From NCBI GenBank assembly GCA_902800815.1, contig CADCGB010000022.1, forward strand, positions 1-42,549: a stretch of 42,549 nt of DNA, given 5' to 3'. Source of the stretch: Fibrobacter succinogenes. GTDB lineage: Bacteria > Fibrobacterota > Fibrobacteria > Fibrobacterales > Fibrobacteraceae. Position 1 is the first letter of the stretch, and every line of letters begins with the position of its first letter. The position numbers were made by a program, and so were the translations under genes. Positions 34,587-41,529 of the stretch are shown piece after piece. The notes under the pieces were generated by a model. The model had not been told where the DNA came from. It did no database searches and saw nothing but the letters and a program-made list of their open reading frames with translations.

Positions 34587-34629
34587 CGGGTCGGAAAACA
34601 ATAAGCGGGTCGGAAAACGCCCGCGACCC
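34587..34629. terminator. direct repeat and hairpin at a convergent gene junction
   Basis: The 13-mer CGGGTCGGAAAAC occurs twice (34587-34599 and 34606-34618), 6 nt apart, right after the glycosyltransferase stop. GGGTCG of the second copy pairs with CGACCC (34624-34629). It could terminate transcripts from either side, but there is no T run, so this is tentative. Confidence 0.4.
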
Positions 34630-35504
34630 TAAATTACCATCCCGGTAAACATTTGCTCGGCACGCTCGCCGAGCACTTCTTTTAGTATATCAAAGGCGCG
34701 ATTCCCGGTGCAGTGCCCCGTGTAGATTTTCTGCACGTCCAGGTCGCGCAGGCGCATCGCGAATGCACGCACGGTATCGTCGCTGCAACGGAACAGGTGG
34801 AACCCGCCGAGCATTGCATAGATTTTCTTGCCGGGGAAGGTTGCAGCGATTTCCTTCACGATGTTGTCTGCCCCGCCGTGACTGCAGCTGTTCATCACGA
34901 ACAGGCCCTCGGGCGTATCGAATACCAAACTTTGTTCGTGTTCAAAACTGTCGTAGCGGTACTTGCCGTTCTCCTTCACGGAGAGGTGTGCTGCGCGGGC
35001 GATAGCCTCGCGGGTCTCTGCGCTGGTGATGGAACTCTTGTGTGGAATCAGGTACACGTTTGGCGCAATCTGCGCGTCGCCTTCCGCAAACCGGATGCGG
35101 TCGGCGAAACGCTTCAGGGAACCCCTGCGGATGCCGATGTATTCGTGGTAGGCGATGGGCCCGAGAATCTTGTGTGTGTGGTAGCAGTTTTCGCCGGCGC
35201 CCTTGCGCAGGTAGAAAGGTGCGGTGCTGTTAATGCCGAAGAATTCCGCCATCCCGTTTGCATGGTCGTAGTGTGCGTGGCTGAGGATTGCGGCATCGAC
35301 CTTCGAGAGGTCCACCCCCATGGTGGCGGCGTTCATCGCGAAATGCGCGGAGGCTCCCGTGTCGAGCAGGTAGCGGCGCCCCTCGAATTCTATATAGACG
35401 GAAAGTCCCCATTCGCCACGGAGGGGCGTGCATTTACTACCCGCACAATTTGCCGCGGCGTTAGGACAGCCCGCGATATTGTCTACTAGAACCTTGACCT
35501 GCAT
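34629..35504 (-). CDS. metallo-beta-lactamase-fold hydrolase, MptE/COG1237-like
   Basis: 291 residues. Metal-binding motif SHAHYDHANG with His76, His78, Asp80 and His81; further ligands probably in NSCSHGG, GGFHLF and TGHCTG near the C-terminus. The Cys-containing N-terminus (VLVDNIAGCPN...CTPLRGEWGLSVYIEF) and the order of motifs fit the family annotated as dihydropterin ribofuranosyl-aminobenzene phosphate synthase-like, which is distinct from class B lactamases. The start at 35504 (MQVKVLVDN) is chosen by homology and by the TATTTTTT box ending 4 nt upstream. It is divergent from the macro-domain gene across 34 bp. Confidence 0.85.
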   Translation of the reverse strand: MQVKVLVDNIAGCPNAAANCAGSKCTPLRGEWGLSVYIEFEGRRYLLDTGASAHFAMNAATMGVDLSKVDAAILSHAHYDHANGMAEFFGINSTAPFYLRKGAGENCYHTHKILGPIAYHEYIGIRRGSLKRFADRIRFAEGDAQIAPNVYLIPHKSSITSAETREAIARAAHLSVKENGKYRYDSFEHEQSLVFDTPEGLFVMNSCSHGGADNIVKEIAATFPGKKIYAMLGGFHLFRCSDDTVRAFAMRLRDLDVQKIYTGHCTGNRAFDILKEVLGERAEQMFTGMVI

Positions 35505-35508
35505 AGCC

Positions 35509-35533
35509 AAAAAATACAAAAAAAGTATCTTTA
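35509..35533. promoter_or_regulatory. back-to-back leaderless promoter boxes (MBL gene and macro-domain gene)
   Basis: The minus strand has TATTTTTT (35509-35516) 4 nt from the MBL ATG at 35504. The plus strand has TATCTTTA (35526-35533) 5 nt from the macro ATG at 35539. The whole intergenic gap is 34 bp, so each promoter's -33 region must lie inside or beside the other gene's start. Confidence 0.5.
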
Positions 35534-35538
35534 TCGCT

Positions 35539-36642
35539 ATGCCCTTAAAAATTGTACGCAACGACATTTCGAAAGTCAAGGCCGATGCCATTGTCAACTC
35601 CGCGAACAAGAACCCCATTTGCGGTGGTGGCGCGGAATACCATATCTACAACGCCGCCGGCTACGATGACCTGCTGAAGGCGCGTGAACTGGTGGGCCCG
35701 CTCAAGGTGGCGCAGGTCGCGGTGACGCCCGCATTCGCGCTTGATGCCAAGTACATCATCCATACCGTTGGGCCCAAGTGGAAGGGTGGCGATTCGGGCG
35801 AGGCGCTTGCCCTTGCCAACTGCTACCGTGGCGCACTCGACAAGGCACAGCAACTAGGCTGCCAGTCCATCGCATTCCCGCTTATTTCTAGTGGCGTGTT
35901 CAAGTTCCCCAAGGATAGCGCATTAAAAATTGCATTGGACGCTATCGGTGAATTCCTACAGACAAACGAGATGGACGTGATGCTCGTTGTTTTTGACCGC
36001 AAGGCATTCGAAGTCTCGGAAGAACTGAGCAACGATATCCAGGCGTTTATTGACGACAATTACGTACAAGATAAATATAGCGCTGTTCATAGTTATGTAG
36101 TCAATCGCCGGTGGAGTGACGAAAACGAAAGGGTCTATGCCATTCAGGAACTCGGCGACAGCAGTGAATTTGTTGACGAAGAGGATTCTGCGGACGAGTG
36201 CGAAAGACTGTGCATGAACGAGGTGCGCAAGCCGCTCGCCTGTGCCATGTCGAAAAAGAGTGTTGAAAGCGGCAGGAGCCTCGAGGACATTCTTGTGGAC
36301 CCGGGCGAAACCTTCTGTGCCAAGCTTTTCAGACTCATTCACGAGAAGAACCAGGACGACGTGGAAGTCTACAAGCGTGCGAATCTCGACCGTAAGCATT
36401 TTTCCAAGATACGCAGCAACGTGAACTACAAGCCCACCAAGAAAACAGCACTTGCGCTTGCAATCGCCCTGCACTTGGATATGGACGAGACTACTGACTT
36501 GCTCGCCCGCGCCGAACTTGCATTGTCGCCATCCAACAGGGGTGACCTGATTGTCAAGTACTTTATTGAGCGACAGAAGTACGATATCTGGGAAATAAAT
36601 AGCATGCTTTTCAAGTTCGGGCAACCGACTCTCGGCGCGTAA
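35539..36642 (+). CDS. macro-domain protein with a C-terminal helical (HTH-like) domain
   Basis: 367 residues from the ATG at 35539; the longer upstream frame overlaps the MBL gene and is not used. Residues 1-175 are an ADP-ribose-binding macro domain: DAIVNSANKNPICGGGAEYHI near 16-36 and PLISSGVFKFPKD near 114-126. The middle (180-250) is acidic and probably linker. Residues 255-367 form a conserved helical domain: FCAKLFRLIHEKNQDD, VYKRANLDRKHFSKIR, TKKTALALAIALHLDM and LLARAELALS. Its helix pattern is that of an HTH/XRE-like fold found behind macro domains and other modules in Firmicutes. ADP-ribose sensing or removal coupled to nucleic-acid binding is inference. Confidence 0.85.
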   Translation: MPLKIVRNDISKVKADAIVNSANKNPICGGGAEYHIYNAAGYDDLLKARELVGPLKVAQVAVTPAFALDAKYIIHTVGPKWKGGDSGEALALANCYRGALDKAQQLGCQSIAFPLISSGVFKFPKDSALKIALDAIGEFLQTNEMDVMLVVFDRKAFEVSEELSNDIQAFIDDNYVQDKYSAVHSYVVNRRWSDENERVYAIQELGDSSEFVDEEDSADECERLCMNEVRKPLACAMSKKSVESGRSLEDILVDPGETFCAKLFRLIHEKNQDDVEVYKRANLDRKHFSKIRSNVNYKPTKKTALALAIALHLDMDETTDLLARAELALSPSNRGDLIVKYFIERQKYDIWEINSMLFKFGQPTLGA

Positions 36643-36677
36643 TTGCCGAATTTTCGCAAATTTCGCAATTTTAAAAT

Positions 36678-36809
36678 GTCGCCCGCCAGGCGACCAAATT
36701 TCCCTATATAGCACCTATTATTGCTTTCGTCAACCGGTCGCCAACGCAAAAGTGCGAACGCGCTAAGCCAGCGACCATCACCTAAGCCGCACTAATAGCG
36801 GCACGGAGG
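36678..36809 (+). promoter_or_regulatory. structured leader of the vWA gene
   Basis: The 171-bp gap before the vWA gene is full of pairing elements. GTCGCC (36678-36683) and GGTCGC (36736-36741) can both pair with GGCGACC (36689-36695), while GGTCGC can also pair with GCGACC (36771-36776). Inside the last is CGCA-aaag-TGCG (36745-36756). GCCGC-actaata-GCGGC (36786-36802) abuts the ribosome site GGAGG (36805-36809). TATATA at 36705-36710 is a candidate -10 element. Confidence 0.45.
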
Positions 36810-36813
36810 CAAT

Positions 36814-37464
36814 ATGAAAAAGGGACTCACCGAAATCGTCTTTATCCTGGACCGCAGCGGCTCCATGAGCGGGCTCGAGAAGGATACCATCGGCGGATTC
36901 AACACTACCATCGAAAAACAGAAGCAGGAGGAGGGCGAGGCTATTGTCTCCACCGTGCTTTTCGATAACGACATGGAAGTATTGCATGACCGCGTCTCGC
37001 TGGCAGATATCCAGCCGCTCACCGACAAGGAATACTACCCGCGCGGCAGCACTGCCCTGCTCGACGCTATTGGCGGGGCCATTCACCACATCGGTAACGT
37101 GCACAAGTACGCCCGCGAGGAAGACCGCCCCGAAAAGACCATCTTCGTCATCACCACCGACGGTTACGAGAATGCAAGCCGCAGGTACACCAGCGATCGC
37201 GTGAAGCAGATGGTGGAACGCCAAAAGCAGAAGTACGGCTGGGAATTCATCTTCCTTGGCGCGAATATCGATGCCATCGAGACCGCAAGGAATTTCGGCA
37301 TTGATGAAGAACGTGCCGCAAACTTCGTGAACGACGGAACCGGAATCGGAGTCATGTACGAGGCGCAATGCTGCCTTATGAGCGATATTCGCCAAAGTCG
37401 CAAGAACGATCGTGCTTGGAAAAAGAATGTCGACGCCGACTACCAGAAACGCAACAGGCGCTAG
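36814..37464 (+). CDS. von Willebrand factor type A domain protein
   Basis: 216 residues, a single cytosolic vWA domain without signal peptide or membrane segment. The MIDAS metal site is complete: DRSGSM (Asp13, Ser15, Ser17), Thr80 in RGSTALLDA and Asp116 in TTDGYENAS. It resembles stand-alone TerY/YfbK-like vWA proteins that assemble metal-dependent complexes. GGAGG lies 4 nt before the ATG. Downstream, a 21-codon ORF and an unknown gene follow on the same strand at short distance, so it probably heads an operon. The macro-domain gene lies 171 bp upstream. Confidence 0.88.
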   Translation: MKKGLTEIVFILDRSGSMSGLEKDTIGGFNTTIEKQKQEEGEAIVSTVLFDNDMEVLHDRVSLADIQPLTDKEYYPRGSTALLDAIGGAIHHIGNVHKYAREEDRPEKTIFVITTDGYENASRRYTSDRVKQMVERQKQKYGWEFIFLGANIDAIETARNFGIDEERAANFVNDGTGIGVMYEAQCCLMSDIRQSRKNDRAWKKNVDADYQKRNRR

Positions 37465-37482
37465 CCCCATTCGGAGGTGCGT

Positions 37483-37548
37483 ATGTGTAGCGGTTGCCTC
37501 GGCTTTATATTCTTCTCTTTCGTGTTTCTCTATTGCATATTGAGATAA
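37483..37548 (+). CDS. 21-residue hydrophobic microprotein with an N-terminal CxxC
   Basis: A small ORF in the 98-bp gap between the vWA gene and the next gene. GGAGGT (37473-37478) lies 4 nt before the ATG and is as strong as any ribosome site in the window. The peptide starts MCSGC, continues with an uninterrupted hydrophobic/aromatic stretch of about 15 residues (FIFFSFVFLYCIL) and ends in Arg and TAA, so it would be a single membrane span. A second GGAGGT (37553-37558) serves the next gene. Whether it is translated cannot be shown here. Confidence 0.5.
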   Translation: MCSGCLGFIFFSFVFLYCILR

Positions 37549-37562
37549 AAACGGAGGTCATT

Positions 37563-37988
37563 ATGGATCAGATTTTCCAAATACCTAAGGGAACGATAGT
37601 CTTCGAATACATTAAGGTGGGCGGTTATTGCTGCACTACAAGCGGATATCTGCTTTATTCCGATGGCCGCGTGTATTCGATACATGGTGGCCGTCCGGAA
37701 GATGGCTGCCAGTATGTGCTAGAAGGTGTCCATAAAGCGCTGTTGGAACAGGTTGAGGCGTTCATTCGCGAGAACTGGGAAGCGATTCAAAAGCTGCCCG
37801 AAGAAATCGCGGATGTCATTTATTGCGACGGATACTTTCAGACCTATAAGTTCCTGAGCAAGCAGTGTCAAGGCGAAATGATGCAGTATTCGGAAGCCGG
37901 TAAGGAAGTCCTCTCCTTTGCAAAAAAGATCGAGAGCATTTTCCGTCAAAATGCAGTTCAAGTGTTTGATGAGCTTTGGCGAGGGTGA
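37563..37988 (+). CDS. unknown cytosolic protein
   Basis: 141 residues from the ATG at 37563 (GGAGGT at 37553-37558); the frame is open further upstream, but that start lacks a ribosome site and overlaps the microORF. No signal or membrane segment. The N-terminal half looks beta-rich (KGTIVFEYIKVGGYCCTTSG, then YLLYSDGRVYSIHGG), and the C-terminal half is helical. Four cysteines (two adjacent, CC, near 25). I do not recognise the family. It is the third gene after vWA and the microORF. Confidence 0.7.
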   Translation: MDQIFQIPKGTIVFEYIKVGGYCCTTSGYLLYSDGRVYSIHGGRPEDGCQYVLEGVHKALLEQVEAFIRENWEAIQKLPEEIADVIYCDGYFQTYKFLSKQCQGEMMQYSEAGKEVLSFAKKIESIFRQNAVQVFDELWRG

Positions 37989-38005
37989 GAAGGGTTACCC
38001 CTTCT
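37988..38005. terminator. bidirectional hairpin between two convergent genes
   Basis: AGAAGGG-ttac-CCCTTCT is a perfect 7-bp stem. It spans the 6-bp gap and the stop codon of rarA, with a pyrimidine-rich TCTCTTTCTTG on the plus side. It probably ends the vWA operon transcript. Confidence 0.5.
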
Positions 38006-39278
38006 TCTCTTTCTTGATTTGCTTCAGCTGGGCGAGTCGCTCACCCAGCGCCTTTTCCTTGCCGTAGGGCTTGGGCTGGTAAATCTCGGTGCCTTCGAGT
38101 TGCTTGGGCAAATGCTCCTGCGCGGAGTATGCGCCCGGGCTGTCGTGGTCGTACTGGTAGTCGACTCCGTAACCGAGCTTTTCGCCGACCTTCGTCACCG
38201 AATTGCGGAATGCGCGCGGTACAGGCAGTGTCCCTGTCTGTTTCACGATCTGGTCGGCCTTCATGCCGGCAAGTTCCAGGCTATTGCTCTTGGGCGCAAG
38301 CGACAGGTAAACCGCAAGTTCGTCAAGTGCGATGAGTCCTTCGGGTATGCCCATGAAGTCGTATGCCTCTCGGGCGGCGGTCGCTAGCAGGAGCGCGTTC
38401 GGGTCTGCAAGCCCGATATCTTCCATGCTCATGCGCATCAGCCTGCGCAGTATAAACCGCGGGTCTTCGCCACCCTGTAGCATGCGGTGCATCCAGTAGA
38501 GGGCTGCATCCGGGTCGCTCCCGCGTACCGACTTGTGCAGCGCCGAAATCAGGTTGTAGTGTTCCTCGCCGCTCTTGTCGTAACGGAGCGGTTTCTTGTA
38601 CTGGAACTCTTCAAGAAGTTTCTCGTCGATGATTTTGCGGTCGCCAAGGTTCTTGCCAATCCATTCAATCTGGTTCAGCAAAAAGCGTGCGTCGCCATCG
38701 GACTGTGCAATTAGTTTGTCTACAACAGCGTCTTCGACTTCGACGTCCTTGAGTTGCAGGCCCCGCGGGTGGTCGCGCAGTGCGCTGAAAATCAGCGTGC
38801 GCAGGTCTTCCTTGCTGAGGGGTGCGAACAGTATCAGCTGGCAGCGGCTCAGGAGGGCGCTGTTGACCTCGAACCCCGGGTTCTCGGTGGTGGCGCCGAT
38901 GAGCGTCACCGTGCCGTCCTCGACGGCACCCAACAGCGCATCCTGCTGGCCCTTGTTAAAGCGGTGGATTTCGTCGATAAACAGGATCGTGTCCTGGAAC
39001 ATGCCCTTCATCTTGCGGGCGTCGGCCAAAACTTCCTTCACTTCCTTCACGCCGCTTGCAACAGCCGAGAGTGCCACGAAGGCCTTTTTCGTGCGCTGGC
39101 GTATCACGTGCGCGAGGCTCGTCTTTCCGCAGCCGGGCGGCCCCCAGAAAATCATGCTCGGAACGTTGTCGTTCTCGAGGCTCTTGCGCAACAAACTTTG
39201 CTCGCCCAGAATCTTGTTCTGGCCTAAAAATTCATCCAAGTTCTGCGGACGTAGTCTTTCGGCGAGCGGCTGGTCCAT
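37995..39278 (-). CDS. rarA: RarA/MgsA replication-associated AAA+ ATPase
   Basis: 427 residues. AAA+ core with Walker A GPPGCGKTS (46-54), Walker B ILFIDEIHRF (98-107), sensor 1 GATTENPGFEV and the SRC arginine-finger region (LLSRCQLILF). The C-terminal MgsA tetramerisation domain carries ALYWMHRMLQGGEDPRFILRR and AQEHLPKQL. It acts at stalled replication forks together with SSB and recombination proteins. The ATG lies 3 bp after the stop of the zinc-ribbon gene, so it is the last gene of a three-gene operon with YbgC and the zinc-ribbon protein. Confidence 0.94.
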   Translation of the reverse strand: MDQPLAERLRPQNLDEFLGQNKILGEQSLLRKSLENDNVPSMIFWGPPGCGKTSLAHVIRQRTKKAFVALSAVASGVKEVKEVLADARKMKGMFQDTILFIDEIHRFNKGQQDALLGAVEDGTVTLIGATTENPGFEVNSALLSRCQLILFAPLSKEDLRTLIFSALRDHPRGLQLKDVEVEDAVVDKLIAQSDGDARFLLNQIEWIGKNLGDRKIIDEKLLEEFQYKKPLRYDKSGEEHYNLISALHKSVRGSDPDAALYWMHRMLQGGEDPRFILRRLMRMSMEDIGLADPNALLLATAAREAYDFMGIPEGLIALDELAVYLSLAPKSNSLELAGMKADQIVKQTGTLPVPRAFRNSVTKVGEKLGYGVDYQYDHDSPGAYSAQEHLPKQLEGTEIYQPKPYGKEKALGERLAQLKQIKKEKKG

Positions 39279-39281
39279 ATC

Positions 39282-40094
39282 TTATTCCACGGGTTCCACT
39301 TCGATGGAGTAGCCGATTTCGCGGCTCGTTTCTTCGACTTTCTTGTAGTGGATGATTATCTTGATTTTATCGCCATCAGAAATCGTCGCGATTCCGTGAT
39401 AGTCGTTGCCGTCGTGGCTGGATACCTTGACGCTCTGGCAAGAAAGGTTGTCTTCTGCAAGGGCTTCGCTGATGATTTCCTTCGCTTCGCTTTCCATCCA
39501 GTGGTAGCGCCCGGCAACGGGGCCCGGAATGGCGATGGCCGCAATACCGAGGGCGATGACTGCAGCTGAAATCATGAACTTCTTGGGTGCGGGCAGGTAC
39601 GAACCCACGTGCATCTTGTGGAGGGTCACCAGTACGTAGAAACCGGCACCGAGCCCGAGCAATAGCGGAACGTAGATGTTCAATGACTGTATCATCCGGA
39701 GGTCCACGAACAGGTAGCTCGAAATAAAGAAGGAGCACGCGCCAAGCACGATGAGGCATGCGAGGCAAATCAGGATTGTCTTTGCCGGTTTCTTCTGGAA
39801 TTCTTCGCAGAACTGGCGGGCCTGGAGGAACTCGTTTGTCTTTGCTTCGGAGATAGTCCCTTCGCCCTTGCAGATATTGCACTTGAGGCCGTTTTCAATC
39901 TGCTTCGTGCCGTTGCAGCGGATGCAGTCGAGCCTCTTGATGCTGCCGGAACCGCAACATATCGGGCAAGGCTTCTTGTCCTTTATTCCGGTGCCTTTGC
40001 AGCGCTTGCACGGGCTGGAACTCCTGACAGGGAAGTCTACGGTCTTGTCCAGCGACCTGATGTGAATCTGGACGGTTTCTTCCTGGTTTTCCAT
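39282..40094 (-). CDS. membrane protein with a DnaJ-type zinc-ribbon domain
   Basis: 270 residues. The N-terminus (25-80) has four CxxC repeats spaced like the cysteine-rich domain of DnaJ: CKRCKGTG at 29, CPICCGSG at 43, CIRCNGTK at 57 and CNICKGEG at 72. No J domain or substrate-binding domain is present. Three membrane segments follow (about 106-130, 140-158, 172-190) and then a C-terminal beta-rich domain of about 80 residues that resembles a small ligand-binding fold (NDYHGIATISDGDKIKIII). It starts 4 bp after the YbgC stop and precedes rarA by 3 bp. Function unknown; a membrane holdase or redox role is speculation. Confidence 0.8.
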   Translation of the reverse strand: MENQEETVQIHIRSLDKTVDFPVRSSSPCKRCKGTGIKDKKPCPICCGSGSIKRLDCIRCNGTKQIENGLKCNICKGEGTISEAKTNEFLQARQFCEEFQKKPAKTILICLACLIVLGACSFFISSYLFVDLRMIQSLNIYVPLLLGLGAGFYVLVTLHKMHVGSYLPAPKKFMISAAVIALGIAAIAIPGPVAGRYHWMESEAKEIISEALAEDNLSCQSVKVSSHDGNDYHGIATISDGDKIKIIIHYKKVEETSREIGYSIEVEPVE

Positions 40095-40098
40095 GAGT

Positions 40099-40515
40099 TT
40101 ACTTATCCTCGCTAACGAATTCGAACTTGCTGAAACTTGCGGGCAGTTCGCGCGTGGGGCGCCCGTTCTTGAGCATGCAGTGGAGCGTGTGGCCCGTGGT
40201 GCACAGCTTGCCGTTCACGCTTGCCTTGTATTCAAAACGGATGCGCAGCTTGTCTACGCGAATCATGGTGGTCTCGACATCCACGAATTCGCCGTAGTGC
40301 GTGGGTGCCTTGAACTGCACGTTCAGTTCGAGCACCGGGCTCGAGAACCCTTCGGCCTCCATGTCGGCGTAGCTTGCGCCCGCCTCGCGGAAGTATTCGG
40401 TACGTGCCTGCTCGAACCACACGGCGTAAACGGAGTGGTGGACGATTCCCATCTGGTCGGTTTCCGCGTAGCGCACTTCGACGCGGGCGGTATGCTTGAA
40501 TGTGCAAGTTTCCAT
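40099..40515 (-). CDS. YbgC-family acyl-CoA thioesterase
   Basis: 138 residues, one hotdog fold. The 4-hydroxybenzoyl-CoA thioesterase signature VRYAETDQMGIVHHSVYAVW has the catalytic Asp20. The rest (VLELNVQFKAPTHYGEFVDV, CTTGHTLHCML) fits YbgC, which hydrolyses short-chain or ACP-linked acyl thioesters near the Tol-Pal system. No tol-pal genes are nearby. The ATG at 40515 has no Shine-Dalgarno sequence; TATATTTG (40520-40527) ends 4 nt upstream. It heads the operon with the zinc-ribbon protein and rarA. A paralogue lies at 41530-41949. Confidence 0.9.
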   Translation of the reverse strand: METCTFKHTARVEVRYAETDQMGIVHHSVYAVWFEQARTEYFREAGASYADMEAEGFSSPVLELNVQFKAPTHYGEFVDVETTMIRVDKLRIRFEYKASVNGKLCTTGHTLHCMLKNGRPTRELPASFSKFEFVSEDK

Positions 40516-40519
40516 GCCT

Positions 40520-40527
40520 CAAATATA
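40520..40527 (-). promoter_or_regulatory. TAnnTTTG box, putative leaderless promoter of the YbgC-rarA operon
   Basis: An exact TATATTTG on the minus strand, then 4 nt, then the ATG at 40515. Confidence 0.55.
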
Positions 40528-40597
40528 CATTTTAAACCCGCGCATATTTTTATTGCAAAAAAAGAATTATATTATGCCCTAAAGAAAGGAGACCCTT

Positions 40598-41452
40598 ATG
40601 AAACTCGCCAGACTCGCATTCCTGCTTATTCCCCTTGCTTTCCTCGCCTCCTGTGGTGATTCTACTTCAAGTAGCGATTCCCGCGGCGACCTGGTGTACA
40701 ATCTCAGTGCCAAGGCCACTTCTATTACGGGCCGGTGCAGTGTCTATGTGGCGGACAAGCGTATTACGATGGTGTTCGACCAGGTTGTGCCGGGCATGGG
40801 TGTCCTGGAATATACGTCCACGATCGAGATGGGTTCCTCTTCAGTAAAGGTCTCTGACGAATTTGAGGCGTCCTCGAGCATCTTCAAGGAAAGTATGGAT
40901 GCCAATTGTGCTGCGCTCAAGCAGCAATATCTGCTGGCGGGTGGAGAGGTCACATGTACTGCAACCGAGGTCAGGGCGAACATGGAAATTGCCTCGACTC
41001 CGGCAAAGCTTGCCTCTGCCCGTGATACCGCGATTAGTGCGATGAAGGAACAGTGTGACTACTATATAGAGCAGGTGAGTCTGTCTGATATGGAGGATGG
41101 TGACTACGAGCCGGCTAGTGCCTGCTATGTCGACCAGTTGGCGGACACCGTCTTTATGCTGATAAACTATCCGGACAAGTCCGCCATCATCAAGACATAC
41201 GATGTAGGTGGTGCTGTGTACATGCAGGAAGTCTACACGGGCGTGGATGCCGAGACTCTTGAGGATGTCTGCTTTGCGTACCAGCACGATAGCGATAAGA
41301 AAGATGTCGTATGCGATGCGGAGACCATTACCTACAAGTCGAACGAGGCGGGCGATAGCGTTGAGGAGATTAAGAACCTCATGGAAAACGGCGCGTGCCC
41401 TGCTCTTTTACACGGCGTGACATCCCTTGAAGACATGTGGTTTGGTGAATAG
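40598..41452 (+). CDS. lipoprotein of unknown function
   Basis: 284 residues. The lipobox LASC puts the lipidated Cys at 19, followed by a Ser-rich tether (GDSTSSSDSRGD). The mature part has about eight further cysteines, which suggests disulfides in the periplasm or on the surface, and mixed beta-strand/helix content (CSVYVADKRITMVFDQVVPG; helical SARDTAISAMKEQCDYYIEQ). I do not recognise the family; Fibrobacter has many such lineage-specific lipoproteins. AAAGGAGA is well placed before the ATG. It diverges from the YbgC operon across 82 bp. Confidence 0.75.
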   Translation: MKLARLAFLLIPLAFLASCGDSTSSSDSRGDLVYNLSAKATSITGRCSVYVADKRITMVFDQVVPGMGVLEYTSTIEMGSSSVKVSDEFEASSSIFKESMDANCAALKQQYLLAGGEVTCTATEVRANMEIASTPAKLASARDTAISAMKEQCDYYIEQVSLSDMEDGDYEPASACYVDQLADTVFMLINYPDKSAIIKTYDVGGAVYMQEVYTGVDAETLEDVCFAYQHDSDKKDVVCDAETITYKSNEAGDSVEEIKNLMENGACPALLHGVTSLEDMWFGE

Positions 41453-41495
41453 CCCATGCGTGGCAATGCATAGCCTTTTTATATAATGTTGTCTC

Positions 41496-41512
41496 CGTGC
41501 ATATCCTGCACG
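41496..41512. other. stem-loop between convergent lipoprotein and thioesterase genes
   Basis: CGTGCA-tatcc-TGCACG is a perfect 6-bp stem in the 77-bp gap. A weaker GGC-N8-GCC stem followed by TTTTTAT at 41462-41480 may be the lipoprotein terminator. Neither is strong. Confidence 0.35.
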
Positions 41513-41529
41513 CTCACACGATCACCTAA

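Noticed and set aside
35428..35538. Upstream extension of the macro-domain protein
   Set aside because: It overlaps the start of the divergent MBL gene, and the macro fold begins at MPLKIVRND.
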